Shown here: one piece after another, positions 19,101 through 28,824 of the stretch
Layout of the letters: every line of letters begins with the position of its first letter
Position numbering within the stretch: position 1 is the first letter of the stretch
Assembly: GCA_039105265.1 (NCBI GenBank)
Contig: JAPFFF010000004.1
Location: 4,464,001 to 4,528,000 of the forward strand
Length of the DNA: 64,000 bases
Source: Tritrichomonas musculus
Lineage: Eukaryota; Parabasalia; Tritrichomonadida; Tritrichomonadidae
Direction: 5' to 3'
Translations under genes and position numbers: made by a program
Notes under the pieces: generated by a model
Seen by the model: the letters and a program-made list of their open reading frames with translations, nothing else
Told to the model about the DNA's origin: nothing
Database searches by the model: none

Positions 19101-22100
19101 ATTGAGCTTCAAATGCTTGGAATTAAGCTGTTTTGTCTAGTTGAACGTTATTTTAACATAACTGAAAATAAAATGAATTCTAAACAAACCCCCATAAATT
19201 CAATGAAGTACGTTTATCAAATGATTTTCTCTTCAAATGTCAGTCATGAAATTTCTGAATTTAATAAAATGACACAGACGATCTTTAATTATTTGATACC
19301 GGGCTCTTTCATACAAGATCATGAAGAGCAACAATTTGAATTGGCAAATTCTGCAACCGCCAGTGTCAATTCAATTTCTGTTGAATCTTCAAATGAAGTC
19401 ATTTTTTCAAATTTGACAATTTTCCCTTTGATTGTTTATTACAGCTCCTTCTGCTCGGTTGAGACGAGGAAAGACCTGATTAAAAAATTCATTTCTAATA
19501 TTAGAACGAATTATCTATCGTCTTTCCTTGATTTGAATTCGTGGCACTTTTGGCTGACAAACTTTTTGTTTCAATTTATTTCTGAAGAGAAAAATTTGAA
19601 TAGCGATGATGATTTGAATTTCTTTATAGATCCGTTGGTTGAACTGTTTCAAATTGAAATTTCTTTCCAATCATCTGTCAATAAAATCGATGAATTCTTC
19701 AATTTCATTCGATTTTATTCATTCAAATTTAATTTCAATTATCGTACCATTCAAATTTTGATCTTAATCAAATTACTGATTATTTTTAAAGAGTCTAACT
19801 CAATCAAAGAAATCAGTCTTTTGTATCCAATCATTTATTCTGCTTTGCAAGTTGAAATAAAAAATTCATCATTTGAATTCATTGAAATTTTGAATGACAT
19901 TGAAAATTTGAATGAAAAAGATAATCAATTATTTGAATTGTTCACAAATAGATACAAAAACAACTTTGATTTTACAGTTAAATCAACAAGTGCCACTGAA
20001 CAGAATCTTCGTCTTCTTTTGATAAAAACCGTTTTGGATTTGAAAGAAAATATTTCAATTCAATTGAATTCATGCGATATAAATGACATTTATTCCTTAA
20101 CGTCTTTTATCTTAGTTGACTACATTTCAAATGATTCATGCACAAACAAAGGAGACTTGCTGAATAATTATAAAAACACATTTTTAAGCTTTTCAAAAAA
20201 TAGCGCCAAAAAATACAAAAAGTGCCAAGAAATCCTCTCAAATGTGTCCAATAAAGAATTGGTCATTAGCACCGAAAAACTGTTTTTCACAAAATATTTC
20301 CAAGAAGCGAAATTGCAGCTAAAAAGCAAAATTAAACAAACTGTAAATTTGATTTTGAATGATTTTAAAGCTAGTGAAATAACAACCGTTACGATAGAGA
20401 ACAAAAAGTGCAATGAAATTTGCATTCGACTATTGAAAAAGGATTCTGAATTCAATCAATTTTATTCACAAAAAGTGGACAATTTTGAATCCTATCGTGA
20501 TGAAAAATTGGGAAGAGAAAACCGTCGAATTGAGAGGATTTACAACTCATTTTTGAATGAAAAATTGAAAGATAAAATTGAGAGGAAATTCAAAATTTTG
20601 AATCAAACCTCCTCCCAAGGGACACGCTCTTTAATGTCAGTGAATAACAATTTCACATCCCATAAAGACAACAAGTTTAGTTGGCTTGGAAAAATTGACA
20701 TAAATCCAGAGAACAAGTACAAATTGTCAAAAATGAACAACTCGAAATTTGTCTATTTTAACGTCAAAATGATCAAAGTTGACGAAGTTGTTGATGGCAT
20801 CCTCTCACATACAGAAAACAAGATTGTTTTCTATAGTTCAATGAAAGTCATTGAAATTGAATACCATTCAATTTTATTCATATTTAACCGCCTTTTTCCT
20901 TTCACAGTCAAGAATTACAAAGGATGCGAAATCTTCACCAACAAGAATAGAAACTTCTACTTCATTTTCACAGGTGAAGTGACCGATAGAGATTCATTTT
21001 ACAACAGTCTTCCTGACTACAGCAGTTACATGTCACTTGTCACAAAGAAGTACCAAGTGAACTCAAAGAAAACGGCAGATTTGAATTACGACGAAACGAT
21101 TAAATTCGACTTTTTCTATGCACTCAGAAAAACATGTAGTTCTATATATCAGAATCAACCGTCCCCTGTAATTTATGATCGGCTAAATTTGGTCTCAAAA
21201 TGGCAAAATTACAACATCACAAATTATGAGTACGTTTACTATTTGAATCTATTGTCTAACCGTTCTTATCAGATATTGAATTTCTACCCATACTTCCCGG
21301 TCCTCCTTAAGAATTTTGAGTCTGAGACACTCGATCTCGAGGACGATTCATTATACAGAGATTTGTCTCTTCCGACTATTTTCAATTCACATGTCAATAG
21401 CGACCAAGATCTGATACGAAGCTTCCCGATCACTGAGCATTCACTTACATATCTTCTTGGAAGAGTTGAACCGTTCACTACCAACTTCCTCAATTTGAAT
21501 GCCCAACGGTTTGACTCCCGGATTTATTACAATTTGAAATCCACTTTGTCAAACCAAGAATCTGTCCAAGAAACATTTAACCTTCCATTTTACCTTGTCA
21601 ACGAGAACGGCTTCAACCTCGGAGTCAAAGAAAACGGCGAAGCGTTAAATGACATAATTTTACCTAAATGGTCAAATAATCACTTCACTTATACGTTTGT
21701 TCAACGTCTACTTTTTGAGAGCGATTTTACATCGAAAAAATTGCCAAAATGGATCGACATTACTTTTGGCTGTTCCCAAAATAGCTACAATGGAAGCCCG
21801 ATTTTCACAAATGACGACTCGCCTTTCTTGATGGGCTGCTTCCCTGACCAGCTGAGAGTTCACCCACATCCTGACAGAACGATAAAGAACGATGAAAATC
21901 GTCAGAATTTGTTGTTTTTAATGAAAGAAAGTAACAAATCAAATCCAATAGGCAGTTTTCCTTTAAAAGAAAAAATAAGCAAATTTTTAAAATCAAAAAT
22001 AGAAGGAATTGAGAAAGAATTCGTTTATTTTAAAAATAACGGATCTTTTTATGTTGCCGATGTTAACCAAAAACCGTTTTCTAATGAAATTGTACCAAAT

Positions 22101-22937
22101 GAAAGTGGTAAGCTTTTGTGCGTATCAAGGCCGTTGAAATTGGCTGTTTTTGGAACAAAATATGATGACTTTTTAACTGTTGTCGATCTTCAGAAGAAAA
22201 CTATTTCTATTCAATGTCATACTAATGCAAAGGTACTTTGCGCAAAGACAATTGGTGGAAGATTTATAATAACTGGTGGAAGTGATTGCGTATTACGTGT
22301 GTGGGATATGTTACATAACTTTTCGATTGAATCTTGTTCGTGTTATCATGAAGATGAAATAATCGCTGTTGCTGGATGTAGAAGCACAGGACTTATAGCA
22401 TCAATTGATCGCTCAATGAACTTAGTTGTTGAGACACTCTATGGACAAAAATTGATTAATTTTGTTCCTTTAGAAAAAGGGAATTTCACTCCTCTTCTTG
22501 AAGTTACAAAAGCTGGGTTAATTATTGTAACACTCAAAGAAAAATTAATGATCCTTGACTCAAGAGGAAAAGAAATTAAAAATTTGAAATTTGATATAGC
22601 GACTGGATTTTGTTCGAGCTTTTTTGGCTTGTCTTTGTTTTATGATTTAGATACACGAGAGTTACTGCTCGTTGGATTAAATTCAGGTGAAGTTTTATTG
22701 ATTGATTTAACATCAATTGATGTTATTGGCAAATTTACTTGGCCAGAAAATGATACATCTTCTAAATCATGGTCAGCATGCTCTATGAAAAAATGTAAAG
22801 CCGCTTTGTTTTCAGATGGAGATCAAATTCAAGTATTAACTTTCGATAAGCTTATTTCAAAAACTTTTAGGAATAGAAACTCAGAAGATATCAAAAATGT
22901 TGGAGATATGGAGTCTTTTTGTTTTAATTATCAATAA
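16170..22937 (+). CDS. BEACH domain protein with WD40 repeats
   Basis: A 2255-residue giant cytosolic protein. Residues 1-1450 form a long helical solenoid-like region. A PH-like segment lies at about 1525-1620 (NSKFVYFNVKMIKV). The BEACH domain covers about 1670-1960, with WQNYNITNYEYVYYLNLLSNRSY, YRDLSLPTIF, VEPFTTNFLNLNAQRFDSR, ETFNLPFYLVNENGF and LPKWIDITFGCSQNSYNG. A WD40 propeller takes the last 270 residues (GGSDCVLRVWDML). This order matches LYST/NBEA/LRBA-type proteins that scaffold membrane trafficking and lysosome-related fission events. One uninterrupted 6.8-kb frame. Which BEACH subfamily is not determined. Confidence 0.95.
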   Translation: MNYREDLFENIFKSINNTKDTGLYKTSRKFPILSPDTIEENFTLDKDEDKIIIEDQNIGNIIIETRDHDLEFIKQLISFYKNKKINTLEPRKKRLTILIFIKIIIELEYKLNLEGNYDILFDNDIFPSDPTTSELFDFIRKMNYLLYTLFSNFDISQNNEMLNTLKSIWDKNEIKWIYNFFPFFNQIIKDYDQSIFTIFTNSSFYTESFLSKSEKDPLLFKFVSKITESNPKIIFGNEKILNNFENYVKYKECRKPLISWLSIGLKIFSNFDVADENFRKIINKIFSLFLTILTYDKFEDCEKSDALDIIIDSFLPVETSILSTSEIVHSILFQLSTFSGLSTDYYFKFLNFLTELNDKYEVFDNSSYDSIFENLKKSAFQKVNIEKLWEFTLKKSYDNSLSDNILNWRGIELILSYHQVDEFQIFERIEKLMHVKSNLYEFQKAKLTKFIVDHLIEIQSDVKLLQLYVITLELMITVILTEKDLFEILKLIKSNEFEKSVEVIQIFLNIYQKQRDIFHPSSFFRFDRENQHLYGPLKKVLEAHSICFAFRLTQKVDQTTKNELFSIQLPDKKKLFSLYLVNKTLNIENSENNSIRPLFENNSILMDEWNFIEIFVNTKLTSIKLRLNQVEQYIEFKSNSKNFFSFLIKKEKPFYEYRFAIESSIFDYSNIFVIPCNIEKKETSSFYSIMTENNLDLTKVPNFNYCLYSTAKGGVNSSHCKCVKNYNFSSENSNENEVHMTVDFKGRTITNIENIFDYKDSIDVKKFFFSLFDKLDSSSSFSQAVGQTFLSKLLQFFESSKMMNPKVIELYSILLNTIDTKFISFSEMLKFYDLRDSLISDEIIRQFYQSIIFNFRLISRLPSDIQLNFYVNSLAFNFRYINAKSFETILFKAIEYYGEESAVSNSVWKMLSKICDPNNLNDIEPIISVTMNSHISNYIKVKCVTILTDTITQIESNEPLKTKKLFSLSVFLTSLDSIELQMLGIKLFCLVERYFNITENKMNSKQTPINSMKYVYQMIFSSNVSHEISEFNKMTQTIFNYLIPGSFIQDHEEQQFELANSATASVNSISVESSNEVIFSNLTIFPLIVYYSSFCSVETRKDLIKKFISNIRTNYLSSFLDLNSWHFWLTNFLFQFISEEKNLNSDDDLNFFIDPLVELFQIEISFQSSVNKIDEFFNFIRFYSFKFNFNYRTIQILILIKLLIIFKESNSIKEISLLYPIIYSALQVEIKNSSFEFIEILNDIENLNEKDNQLFELFTNRYKNNFDFTVKSTSATEQNLRLLLIKTVLDLKENISIQLNSCDINDIYSLTSFILVDYISNDSCTNKGDLLNNYKNTFLSFSKNSAKKYKKCQEILSNVSNKELVISTEKLFFTKYFQEAKLQLKSKIKQTVNLILNDFKASEITTVTIENKKCNEICIRLLKKDSEFNQFYSQKVDNFESYRDEKLGRENRRIERIYNSFLNEKLKDKIERKFKILNQTSSQGTRSLMSVNNNFTSHKDNKFSWLGKIDINPENKYKLSKMNNSKFVYFNVKMIKVDEVVDGILSHTENKIVFYSSMKVIEIEYHSILFIFNRLFPFTVKNYKGCEIFTNKNRNFYFIFTGEVTDRDSFYNSLPDYSSYMSLVTKKYQVNSKKTADLNYDETIKFDFFYALRKTCSSIYQNQPSPVIYDRLNLVSKWQNYNITNYEYVYYLNLLSNRSYQILNFYPYFPVLLKNFESETLDLEDDSLYRDLSLPTIFNSHVNSDQDLIRSFPITEHSLTYLLGRVEPFTTNFLNLNAQRFDSRIYYNLKSTLSNQESVQETFNLPFYLVNENGFNLGVKENGEALNDIILPKWSNNHFTYTFVQRLLFESDFTSKKLPKWIDITFGCSQNSYNGSPIFTNDDSPFLMGCFPDQLRVHPHPDRTIKNDENRQNLLFLMKESNKSNPIGSFPLKEKISKFLKSKIEGIEKEFVYFKNNGSFYVADVNQKPFSNEIVPNESGKLLCVSRPLKLAVFGTKYDDFLTVVDLQKKTISIQCHTNAKVLCAKTIGGRFIITGGSDCVLRVWDMLHNFSIESCSCYHEDEIIAVAGCRSTGLIASIDRSMNLVVETLYGQKLINFVPLEKGNFTPLLEVTKAGLIIVTLKEKLMILDSRGKEIKNLKFDIATGFCSSFFGLSLFYDLDTRELLLVGLNSGEVLLIDLTSIDVIGKFTWPENDTSSKSWSACSMKKCKAALFSDGDQIQVLTFDKLISKTFRNRNSEDIKNVGDMESFCFNYQ

Positions 22938-23622
22938 AATTAATTTATGATTTTACATTTTTTTTGTGATAATAAATTTTTAATAGAAAAAGTTCCGCTC
23001 TCACTTTATTTGATTGAATTTTATTTATAGTATAAATTTTATCGGGCTAGTAAATAATTACCTTTTATTTAATATTAAATGACATAAAAAAAAATATAAA
23101 TATGAAAGACAAAATTCTTTTTTTTTGTGCTTTTAGATTTATCAATTGGTAATAAAAATAAAATAAATCACTTTTAATGCGGTTATTTAAATGAAAATGC
23201 ATTTGGTTCATCATTTTAAAAAATTTAAATCAATGATTTTAAAGTTAAAAAAGAATATAACTATTTATTCAATATTTAAATCAATATAATAATATTATTT
23301 TCTAATAATTATTCGTATATACATAAAAATGTTGAAGATATTTTTAGATCTATATATTTTTTGAAAATATAAATAATTATTTCAATTAGTATACTTATCC
23401 TCAGAAATTCATTTGGATTGAATTCGCTATGAATTCTTTTATAAGCATTATTTCTAAAAAATCTATTATATTACATAATATTTTGTTCCAAAATTATTTT
23501 ATTATTCTGTTAATTTCAATTGATCACATCATTCTATTTTGAATATATTGAAAAATTCAAAAAAGAAATTCTGCTTGAATATTTTCAAGAAGAGATACTC
23601 AAATTGAGTTAGTTATTTTTTT
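22938..23622. other. Intergenic spacer
   Basis: About 685 nt, very AT-rich, between two same-strand genes. No supported gene, RNA or repeat. It presumably carries the terminator of the BEACH gene and the promoter of the PP2C gene. Confidence 0.6.
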
Positions 23623-26046
23623 ATGAAAAATAAAATACAACCAAAACCTTCGGCATCTCTTGTTTTATCTCGAGTTCCTTCAAGATATACGGAAAATGAT
23701 GTGAAAGAACTATTCAAAGAATATCTTCCACTTGAAAACGTTAAATTTCATTATACGTCGCCTAATCTATTTACACATAAAGTTACTGTTACATTTCCTT
23801 CGATAGAAGCAGCAGAAAAAGCTGGAAGAATGATCGGAAAGCATGTTGGAAAAGATAACTTAAAGATTCAATATTCTTTAATACCAAATAACTTTTCTAA
23901 TATTCTTCCTAGAGGCAGTCTTGAACTAAAAGAGATGAAGGATGATCCAGATGTTCCAACGGATATTAAATCCCAAGAGTACTTTATAGATGAGTGGAAT
24001 TCGTTAAAAGAGGTTAAACCCGAACTCCCTCCCCCACAAGCTAAGTATCTTGGACTTAGATATAATTGTATCAACTCTTTTGATGCTAACTTGCCATTAT
24101 TAACCGAACTTAATCTTAAAGGAAATGACCTTGAAGAATTTCCTCCATCTTTATCTTTTCCAAACCTTAAATTATTTGATGTTTCATATAATCTTTTGAA
24201 ATGCCTACCTGATTTCTCTATATTTGCTCCAAATATCCAAAAGATCAATGCATCTTCAAATCAATTAACAGAAATCCATCCATCATTATCTGATTTGAAA
24301 GATTTAACTTACATTGATGTTTCTCATAACCGTATCAAAGAAGTTCCAAGATTACCACCAACAGTTTCGCACCTGCTCGTTCAATCAAATGTAGTTACCA
24401 CATTTGCAGAAACTAAACCATTACCACTTCACGAGCTTTCATTATGGAAAAACCAAATTGAAGAAATACCATTGCTAGCATACGGCTCTGTTGAAGGATT
24501 CTCATTCTGCCATAACAAATTAAAATCGATACCATTAGAAAGCCTAGCCAAAACTATAACCAAATTAAATCTTTGCATGAATGAATTAAATTCATTACCA
24601 CCAGATCTATTTAAGATAAAAACTCTCCGCGAATTAAAATTGTTTCATAACCAAATTACTGAAATACCTTCTACTTTTTCAAACAGCTATCTAGAAGTAT
24701 TAGATATTTCTGAGAACCCAATTGATCACTTACCAATGGTTCCATCCCAATTACAAGACCTCAAGATTAATTTTTGCAATTTCAGCGATCTTGACCACTG
24801 CATTCCCAAGGTCAACTCAATAATCAAATTACATGCAATAGCAAATCACCTTAAAAGCATTCCTTCCATTCCATATGTTGAGGAACTTTTAGTTGCCGAC
24901 AACGAACTTACCGAATTCCCCGATTTAAATATCAGATCGATGGTTATGATGGTTGTTGATGTGTCTCACAACAAGATCGAAACAGTTCCTTCAATGAGAG
25001 CTCCATTTTTGCTCCTCGATCTATCATATAATCAAATCACTTCAATTCCCGAAATTTTATTCAACACACGCTCACACATAAACTTACGAGGCAATCCAAT
25101 CAAAACGGAGCTCGATCTATCCAATATGAGAAGAATTTGCTCACTCGATGTGTCAAATACCGATATCACAATTTTGAAGTCCGAAGAAGAGGATGAAGAA
25201 GAAAATAACGGTTACCCATCGAACATGTTTGAATTAATGATAGACTATGATGATGATCAAAAGACAAAGCCAGGAGATACAGTCAAAGTTCTTGTCAAAA
25301 CCGATAAACATGAAGAAGCGCTTAATTATTCTGTTATGATTGGAACACGTTCAAAAATGGAAGATTGCATCATCATAAGGAAGGACTTAAAGCCTGGAAT
25401 TTCCGTTTATGGACTCTTCGACGGCCATGGTGGCGAAAAAGTAGCACGATTGGCAGCAACCAGCTTTCCAGATATTCTTGAAGATCTAGACGTCATTAAC
25501 AACGAGACCATCACGAAGATGTGCGACGATTTCCAAGAGACAATCACTGGAATGAACGAGACGCAAGGCACGACAATGGATCTCGTAGTTGTAATGAAAG
25601 AAGAGCGAAAGATTCTTGTATCACACATCGGAGATACAAAAGTTGCACTATTTGCCAATGATGGATCAGTACGTTTCGAAACTTTGGCTCAAAATGCTTA
25701 TATGCGTTCTGAGTTAGAAAGACTGAGAAATGAAAAAATTAGGCTACGCAAAATGAGAACATCGGGCACTTTGGCAATGTCTAGGTCACTTGGCGATATT
25801 CAAATTGCTGGCGTTTTGCATAAGGCGGAGTTTAGCGAAATCGAACTGGTCGAAGATGATAGATGGCTTGTTATCGCATGCGATGGAATTATGGACGATG
25901 TTGATATGAAATCCATGTCTGAAACGCTCGTTAAAACTAACTGCGCTTTGAAAGCCTCATGCTTATTGAGAGATATGGCTTACTCAAGAGGTTCTGAAGA
26001 TAATATATCTTCAATTGTTATCGACTTGAAGCCTCTTTTTAAATAA
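23623..26046 (+). CDS. RRM-like / leucine-rich repeat / PP2C phosphatase protein
   Basis: An 807-residue signalling protein. Residues about 10-90 look like an RRM fold (SLVLSRVPSRYTENDVKELF; VTVTFPSIEAAEKAG). About fifteen leucine-rich repeats follow (residues 130-520), with typical LxxLxLxxNxLxxLP spacing. The C-terminus (about 555-807) is a PP2C-type Ser/Thr phosphatase: RSKMEDC, YGLFDGHGGE, SHIGDTKVALF, LAMSRSLGD, ACDGIMDD and SEDNIS. All expected metal-binding Asp positions are present, so activity is likely. The order resembles PHLPP and the LRR-PP2C part of fungal adenylate cyclase, but the N-terminal RRM-like domain is unusual. No cyclase domain follows. Confidence 0.9.
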   Translation: MKNKIQPKPSASLVLSRVPSRYTENDVKELFKEYLPLENVKFHYTSPNLFTHKVTVTFPSIEAAEKAGRMIGKHVGKDNLKIQYSLIPNNFSNILPRGSLELKEMKDDPDVPTDIKSQEYFIDEWNSLKEVKPELPPPQAKYLGLRYNCINSFDANLPLLTELNLKGNDLEEFPPSLSFPNLKLFDVSYNLLKCLPDFSIFAPNIQKINASSNQLTEIHPSLSDLKDLTYIDVSHNRIKEVPRLPPTVSHLLVQSNVVTTFAETKPLPLHELSLWKNQIEEIPLLAYGSVEGFSFCHNKLKSIPLESLAKTITKLNLCMNELNSLPPDLFKIKTLRELKLFHNQITEIPSTFSNSYLEVLDISENPIDHLPMVPSQLQDLKINFCNFSDLDHCIPKVNSIIKLHAIANHLKSIPSIPYVEELLVADNELTEFPDLNIRSMVMMVVDVSHNKIETVPSMRAPFLLLDLSYNQITSIPEILFNTRSHINLRGNPIKTELDLSNMRRICSLDVSNTDITILKSEEEDEEENNGYPSNMFELMIDYDDDQKTKPGDTVKVLVKTDKHEEALNYSVMIGTRSKMEDCIIIRKDLKPGISVYGLFDGHGGEKVARLAATSFPDILEDLDVINNETITKMCDDFQETITGMNETQGTTMDLVVVMKEERKILVSHIGDTKVALFANDGSVRFETLAQNAYMRSELERLRNEKIRLRKMRTSGTLAMSRSLGDIQIAGVLHKAEFSEIELVEDDRWLVIACDGIMDDVDMKSMSETLVKTNCALKASCLLRDMAYSRGSEDNISSIVIDLKPLFK

Positions 26047-26322
26047 TGCTTAACTAGCTTAGTTTATGTCATTGAATTATTATTTTATCTTAAAATAGAT
26101 GTTCAAACAAGTCTAGTTTTTCACTTTTCTTTTTCATTTATTCGTTATTTAAAAAACAGTTATGGCGAATACTTATTGACCAATAAATTTGCTGTTTCGG
26201 TTTTTAAAATTTCATGAATGAAAATAAGTATTTTAGTTTCCAAAAAGATTTTTACTTTTATTACATCATAAATATTTTAATTTTGTTTTTTTTTTGGATA
26301 TAAAAGTTTGAAAATTTTCTAA

Positions 26323-26352
26323 AACGGTTTTTGCGGTTATGGTCTCCCTTTT
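26323..26352 (+). promoter_or_regulatory. M3-like and M5-like core promoter motifs of RPS13
   Basis: AACGGTTTTT at 26323-26332 resembles the trichomonad M3 (Myb-bound) element, and CCCTTTT at 26346-26352 resembles the M5 (CCTTT) element that overlaps the transcription start. M5 ends 4 nt before the ATG at 26357, so the transcript would begin after the upstream ATG at 26339. Motif definitions come from Trichomonas vaginalis work recalled from memory. Confidence 0.55.
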
Positions 26353-26356
26353 CAAA

Positions 26357-26812
26357 ATGGGTAGACTCCATTCACCAGGCAAAGGTATTTCCGCTTCAAC
26401 AAAACCATACCGCAGAACAGCCCCACATTGGCTCCAATTGAACTCCGAACAAGTTGTTCAACTTATTTGCGATTACGCCAAAAAGGGCATTAGACCATCA
26501 CAAATCGGTCAAGTTCTTCGTGACCGTCATGGTGTTGGCTTAGTCAAAAATGTTACAGGAAGCAAGATTATCCGTATTCTTAAAGCAAACGGAATCGCAC
26601 CAGCAATGCCAGAAGAAATTTATTATTTAATTAAGAAAGCAGTTAACGTTCGCAAACACCTTGAACGCTCACCACACGATGTTGACGGAAAATACCGTCT
26701 TATCCTTATCGAATCTCGTATTCACCGACTTGCTCGTTATTATAAGGGACGCAGACTTCTTGACCCAACTTGGAAGTACAGCTACCAGACCGCATCTGCA
26801 CTTACAGCCTAA
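26357..26812 (+). CDS. RPS13: 40S ribosomal protein S13 (uS15)
   Basis: A small-subunit ribosomal protein of exactly 151 residues from this ATG, the usual length of eukaryotic S13. It starts [20 protein letters not shown], the conserved N-terminus, and continues through [26 protein letters not shown]-like, and the uS15 core ([23 protein letters not shown]). An in-frame ATG 18 nt upstream would add MVSLFK. It is rejected because the family begins at MGR and the M5-like start-site motif lies between the two ATGs. Confidence 0.97.
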   Translation: MGRLHSPGKGISASTKPYRRTAPHWLQLNSEQVVQLICDYAKKGIRPSQIGQVLRDRHGVGLVKNVTGSKIIRILKANGIAPAMPEEIYYLIKKAVNVRKHLERSPHDVDGKYRLILIESRIHRLARYYKGRRLLDPTWKYSYQTASALTA

Positions 26813-27276
26813 ACACCGTTTGAATTGATTTTAAAGAAACTATTATTATTTTGGATTTTTTACATTTTTTTTATTCTTTTAAAAAGTTACTAGACTTTAT
26901 ATTTATTTTAATCTTATTTATCATGCAATCATTATAAAACTCTAAGAAGTATAGAACTATTCTATAAGCAGCAACTCAATTTTGTTTTTACATTTAATGG
27001 CTGCAACTCACTGAATGTTAAAAAAAAATATATGTTATCTTTTTTTCATTTATAAATAATGCTTGATATGACAATATATAAGTCTTCAACCATAGAAGTT
27101 GAAGATAATAATTAAAAAAAAAAAATAATTTTTTTAAAATTATAAGTTGTTTATACAGGTTTAATAACTTATGTAATAATAATAACTCTAATCATAAATT
27201 CATTCTTTCGCAAATACAAAAAAATAAAAAACAATACAAATATAGGAGACATAAAACAAAACAACAATATTAAAAA
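26813..27276. other. Intergenic spacer
   Basis: About 464 nt between convergent gene ends. It has long A- and T-runs (around 27020 and 27115-27135). Nothing else recognisable. Confidence 0.6.
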
Positions 27277-28341
27277 TTAGGAAGGAGGGGGATCTTGTGC
27301 ATGCTGATCTTGAGCTTCTTTAACATGCGTTAACATTCTCCATTTCTCATCGAAATCATCTTCTTCTTCCTGGGCAACTGCTTGTTCTATCTTTTCTTCT
27401 TCTTCTTTCTGGGCTCTTTGCCTCCTAATTTCTTCTTCAATCTCGAGTTGGTGTTTCCTCTGCATTCTGTCTCTAAACCTTGCTCTTTCATTAGCTTCTC
27501 GCTTGGCCTTTTCTTCTGCTACCATTAATTCTTCAGCAGTGACACGCTGAATTGCAGTCCTTCTTCTCATTTGTTGCATTTCTTTCATTCTATTATATTT
27601 TCTGTGCTGCAAAATCTCAAGTTTGTGCTTTAAGTCATCACGAACAACCATCAACTCTTCTGGAAGGATCTGTGGCTCTTGGTTGACTACTTCAGTTGTT
27701 ATGTTTTCTTCTTCACTTGATATTATTTTCAAATATTGCTTAAGTTTGGCAATTTTTTCTGATCGATCTTCATATACTTGACGGTTTGCAGCAACTGGTC
27801 CTTCAAGTCGATTTACTGCTTTTTGAAGGACGACTTGGATTGATTCTAATTCTTCAGTTTCGTTGAAAGCTTGGTTGCTTTGAAGTCCAGTATATGATCT
27901 AAGTTCAACTTCTTTGGCATTCGAAAAAAATGCATATAGAAAGTTGTATTGTGAAGTTAATTCATTGTGAAGGACAAGTAGATCATCTAACTTTTTCTGC
28001 GCTTCCATCACACGTTTAAGTTGAAGTGCGTTCTCTTCTTCTTTTTTATTCGTTTTTGCTAAATTGATTATAGCTTGTGCTTGAATAGTAAATTCTTTAT
28101 CTTTTTCTGCTAATTCTTTCTTAAGGGCTTCATTTTCTTTCCTTATTTCATTAATCTCGGTGACAAGTCTATATTTTTGATCAACAAGCGTCATTTGATC
28201 TTCATAAATTTGATCTCGATGCAAATCGCGAACATGATTATATTTTGGCTCCAAATTGAGGCTTTCCAAGTGCTTGTTTGGAGGTATAGGCGAAATATTA
28301 ATCGCTGAGGGAAGTGGTCTTAGATGTTCTACCGAATTCAT
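27277..28341 (-). CDS. Coiled-coil protein, unknown function
   Basis: A 354-residue protein. After a Pro-rich N-terminus (residues 1-30), most of the chain (about 40-320) is Glu/Lys/Leu-rich helix, with a probable coiled coil at 45-130 and a strongly charged helix at 250-320 (AEELMVAEEKAKREANERAR). The tail is acidic (EEEDDFDEKW) and ends QDPPPS. No enzyme motif, signal peptide or membrane segment. It sits beside another coiled-coil gene on the same strand (28825-29985). A TCATA initiator-like motif lies about 24 nt upstream. Possibly cytoskeletal; family not recognised. Confidence 0.8.
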   Translation of the reverse strand: MNSVEHLRPLPSAINISPIPPNKHLESLNLEPKYNHVRDLHRDQIYEDQMTLVDQKYRLVTEINEIRKENEALKKELAEKDKEFTIQAQAIINLAKTNKKEEENALQLKRVMEAQKKLDDLLVLHNELTSQYNFLYAFFSNAKEVELRSYTGLQSNQAFNETEELESIQVVLQKAVNRLEGPVAANRQVYEDRSEKIAKLKQYLKIISSEEENITTEVVNQEPQILPEELMVVRDDLKHKLEILQHRKYNRMKEMQQMRRRTAIQRVTAEELMVAEEKAKREANERARFRDRMQRKHQLEIEEEIRRQRAQKEEEEKIEQAVAQEEEDDFDEKWRMLTHVKEAQDQHAQDPPPS

Positions 28342-28824
28342 TTTAAACTAATTCAATTTAATATGAGAATTACCAATATACGTTAATTGATATACACTCA
28401 ATTTTCCTTAAATAAAAGAGGTTAAAAATTTGAATTAAAAATAAAATCAAAATTTCAAATAACTTTTTGAATGAATTGTTGTATGTTAGTTTTTGTTTTT
28501 TGAATATCTCATCTCTCATTATTATTTCATAAACAAATTCATATTATTTGTTAATATGTTTTATCATTAATAATGTAAAATCTATTTAAAACCGCATGCA
28601 ATAAAAAATACGATATATTTGGAAAAGATGATCTGCCTGATAATACCAGGTCAAATAATAATTAAAACATTGTATGTAATAATACAGATTGATGCTTCTT
28701 CTAATTATACATGTTTAATGTTTTCTGATGTTTTATATACAAATATGAAGAAAAAACAACAAATACAATTAATCTATGCTAACTAAAAACATTTATTTAC
28801 AAATAATATTCTACAAACAAAAAA
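28342..28824. other. Intergenic spacer
   Basis: About 480 nt, AT-rich, between two minus-strand coiled-coil genes. No repeats or RNA genes seen. Confidence 0.6.

Noticed and set aside
26339-26356. Upstream ATG adding six residues to RPS13
   Set aside because: The conserved family start is MGR at 26357 and the promoter-like motif lies between the two ATGs.
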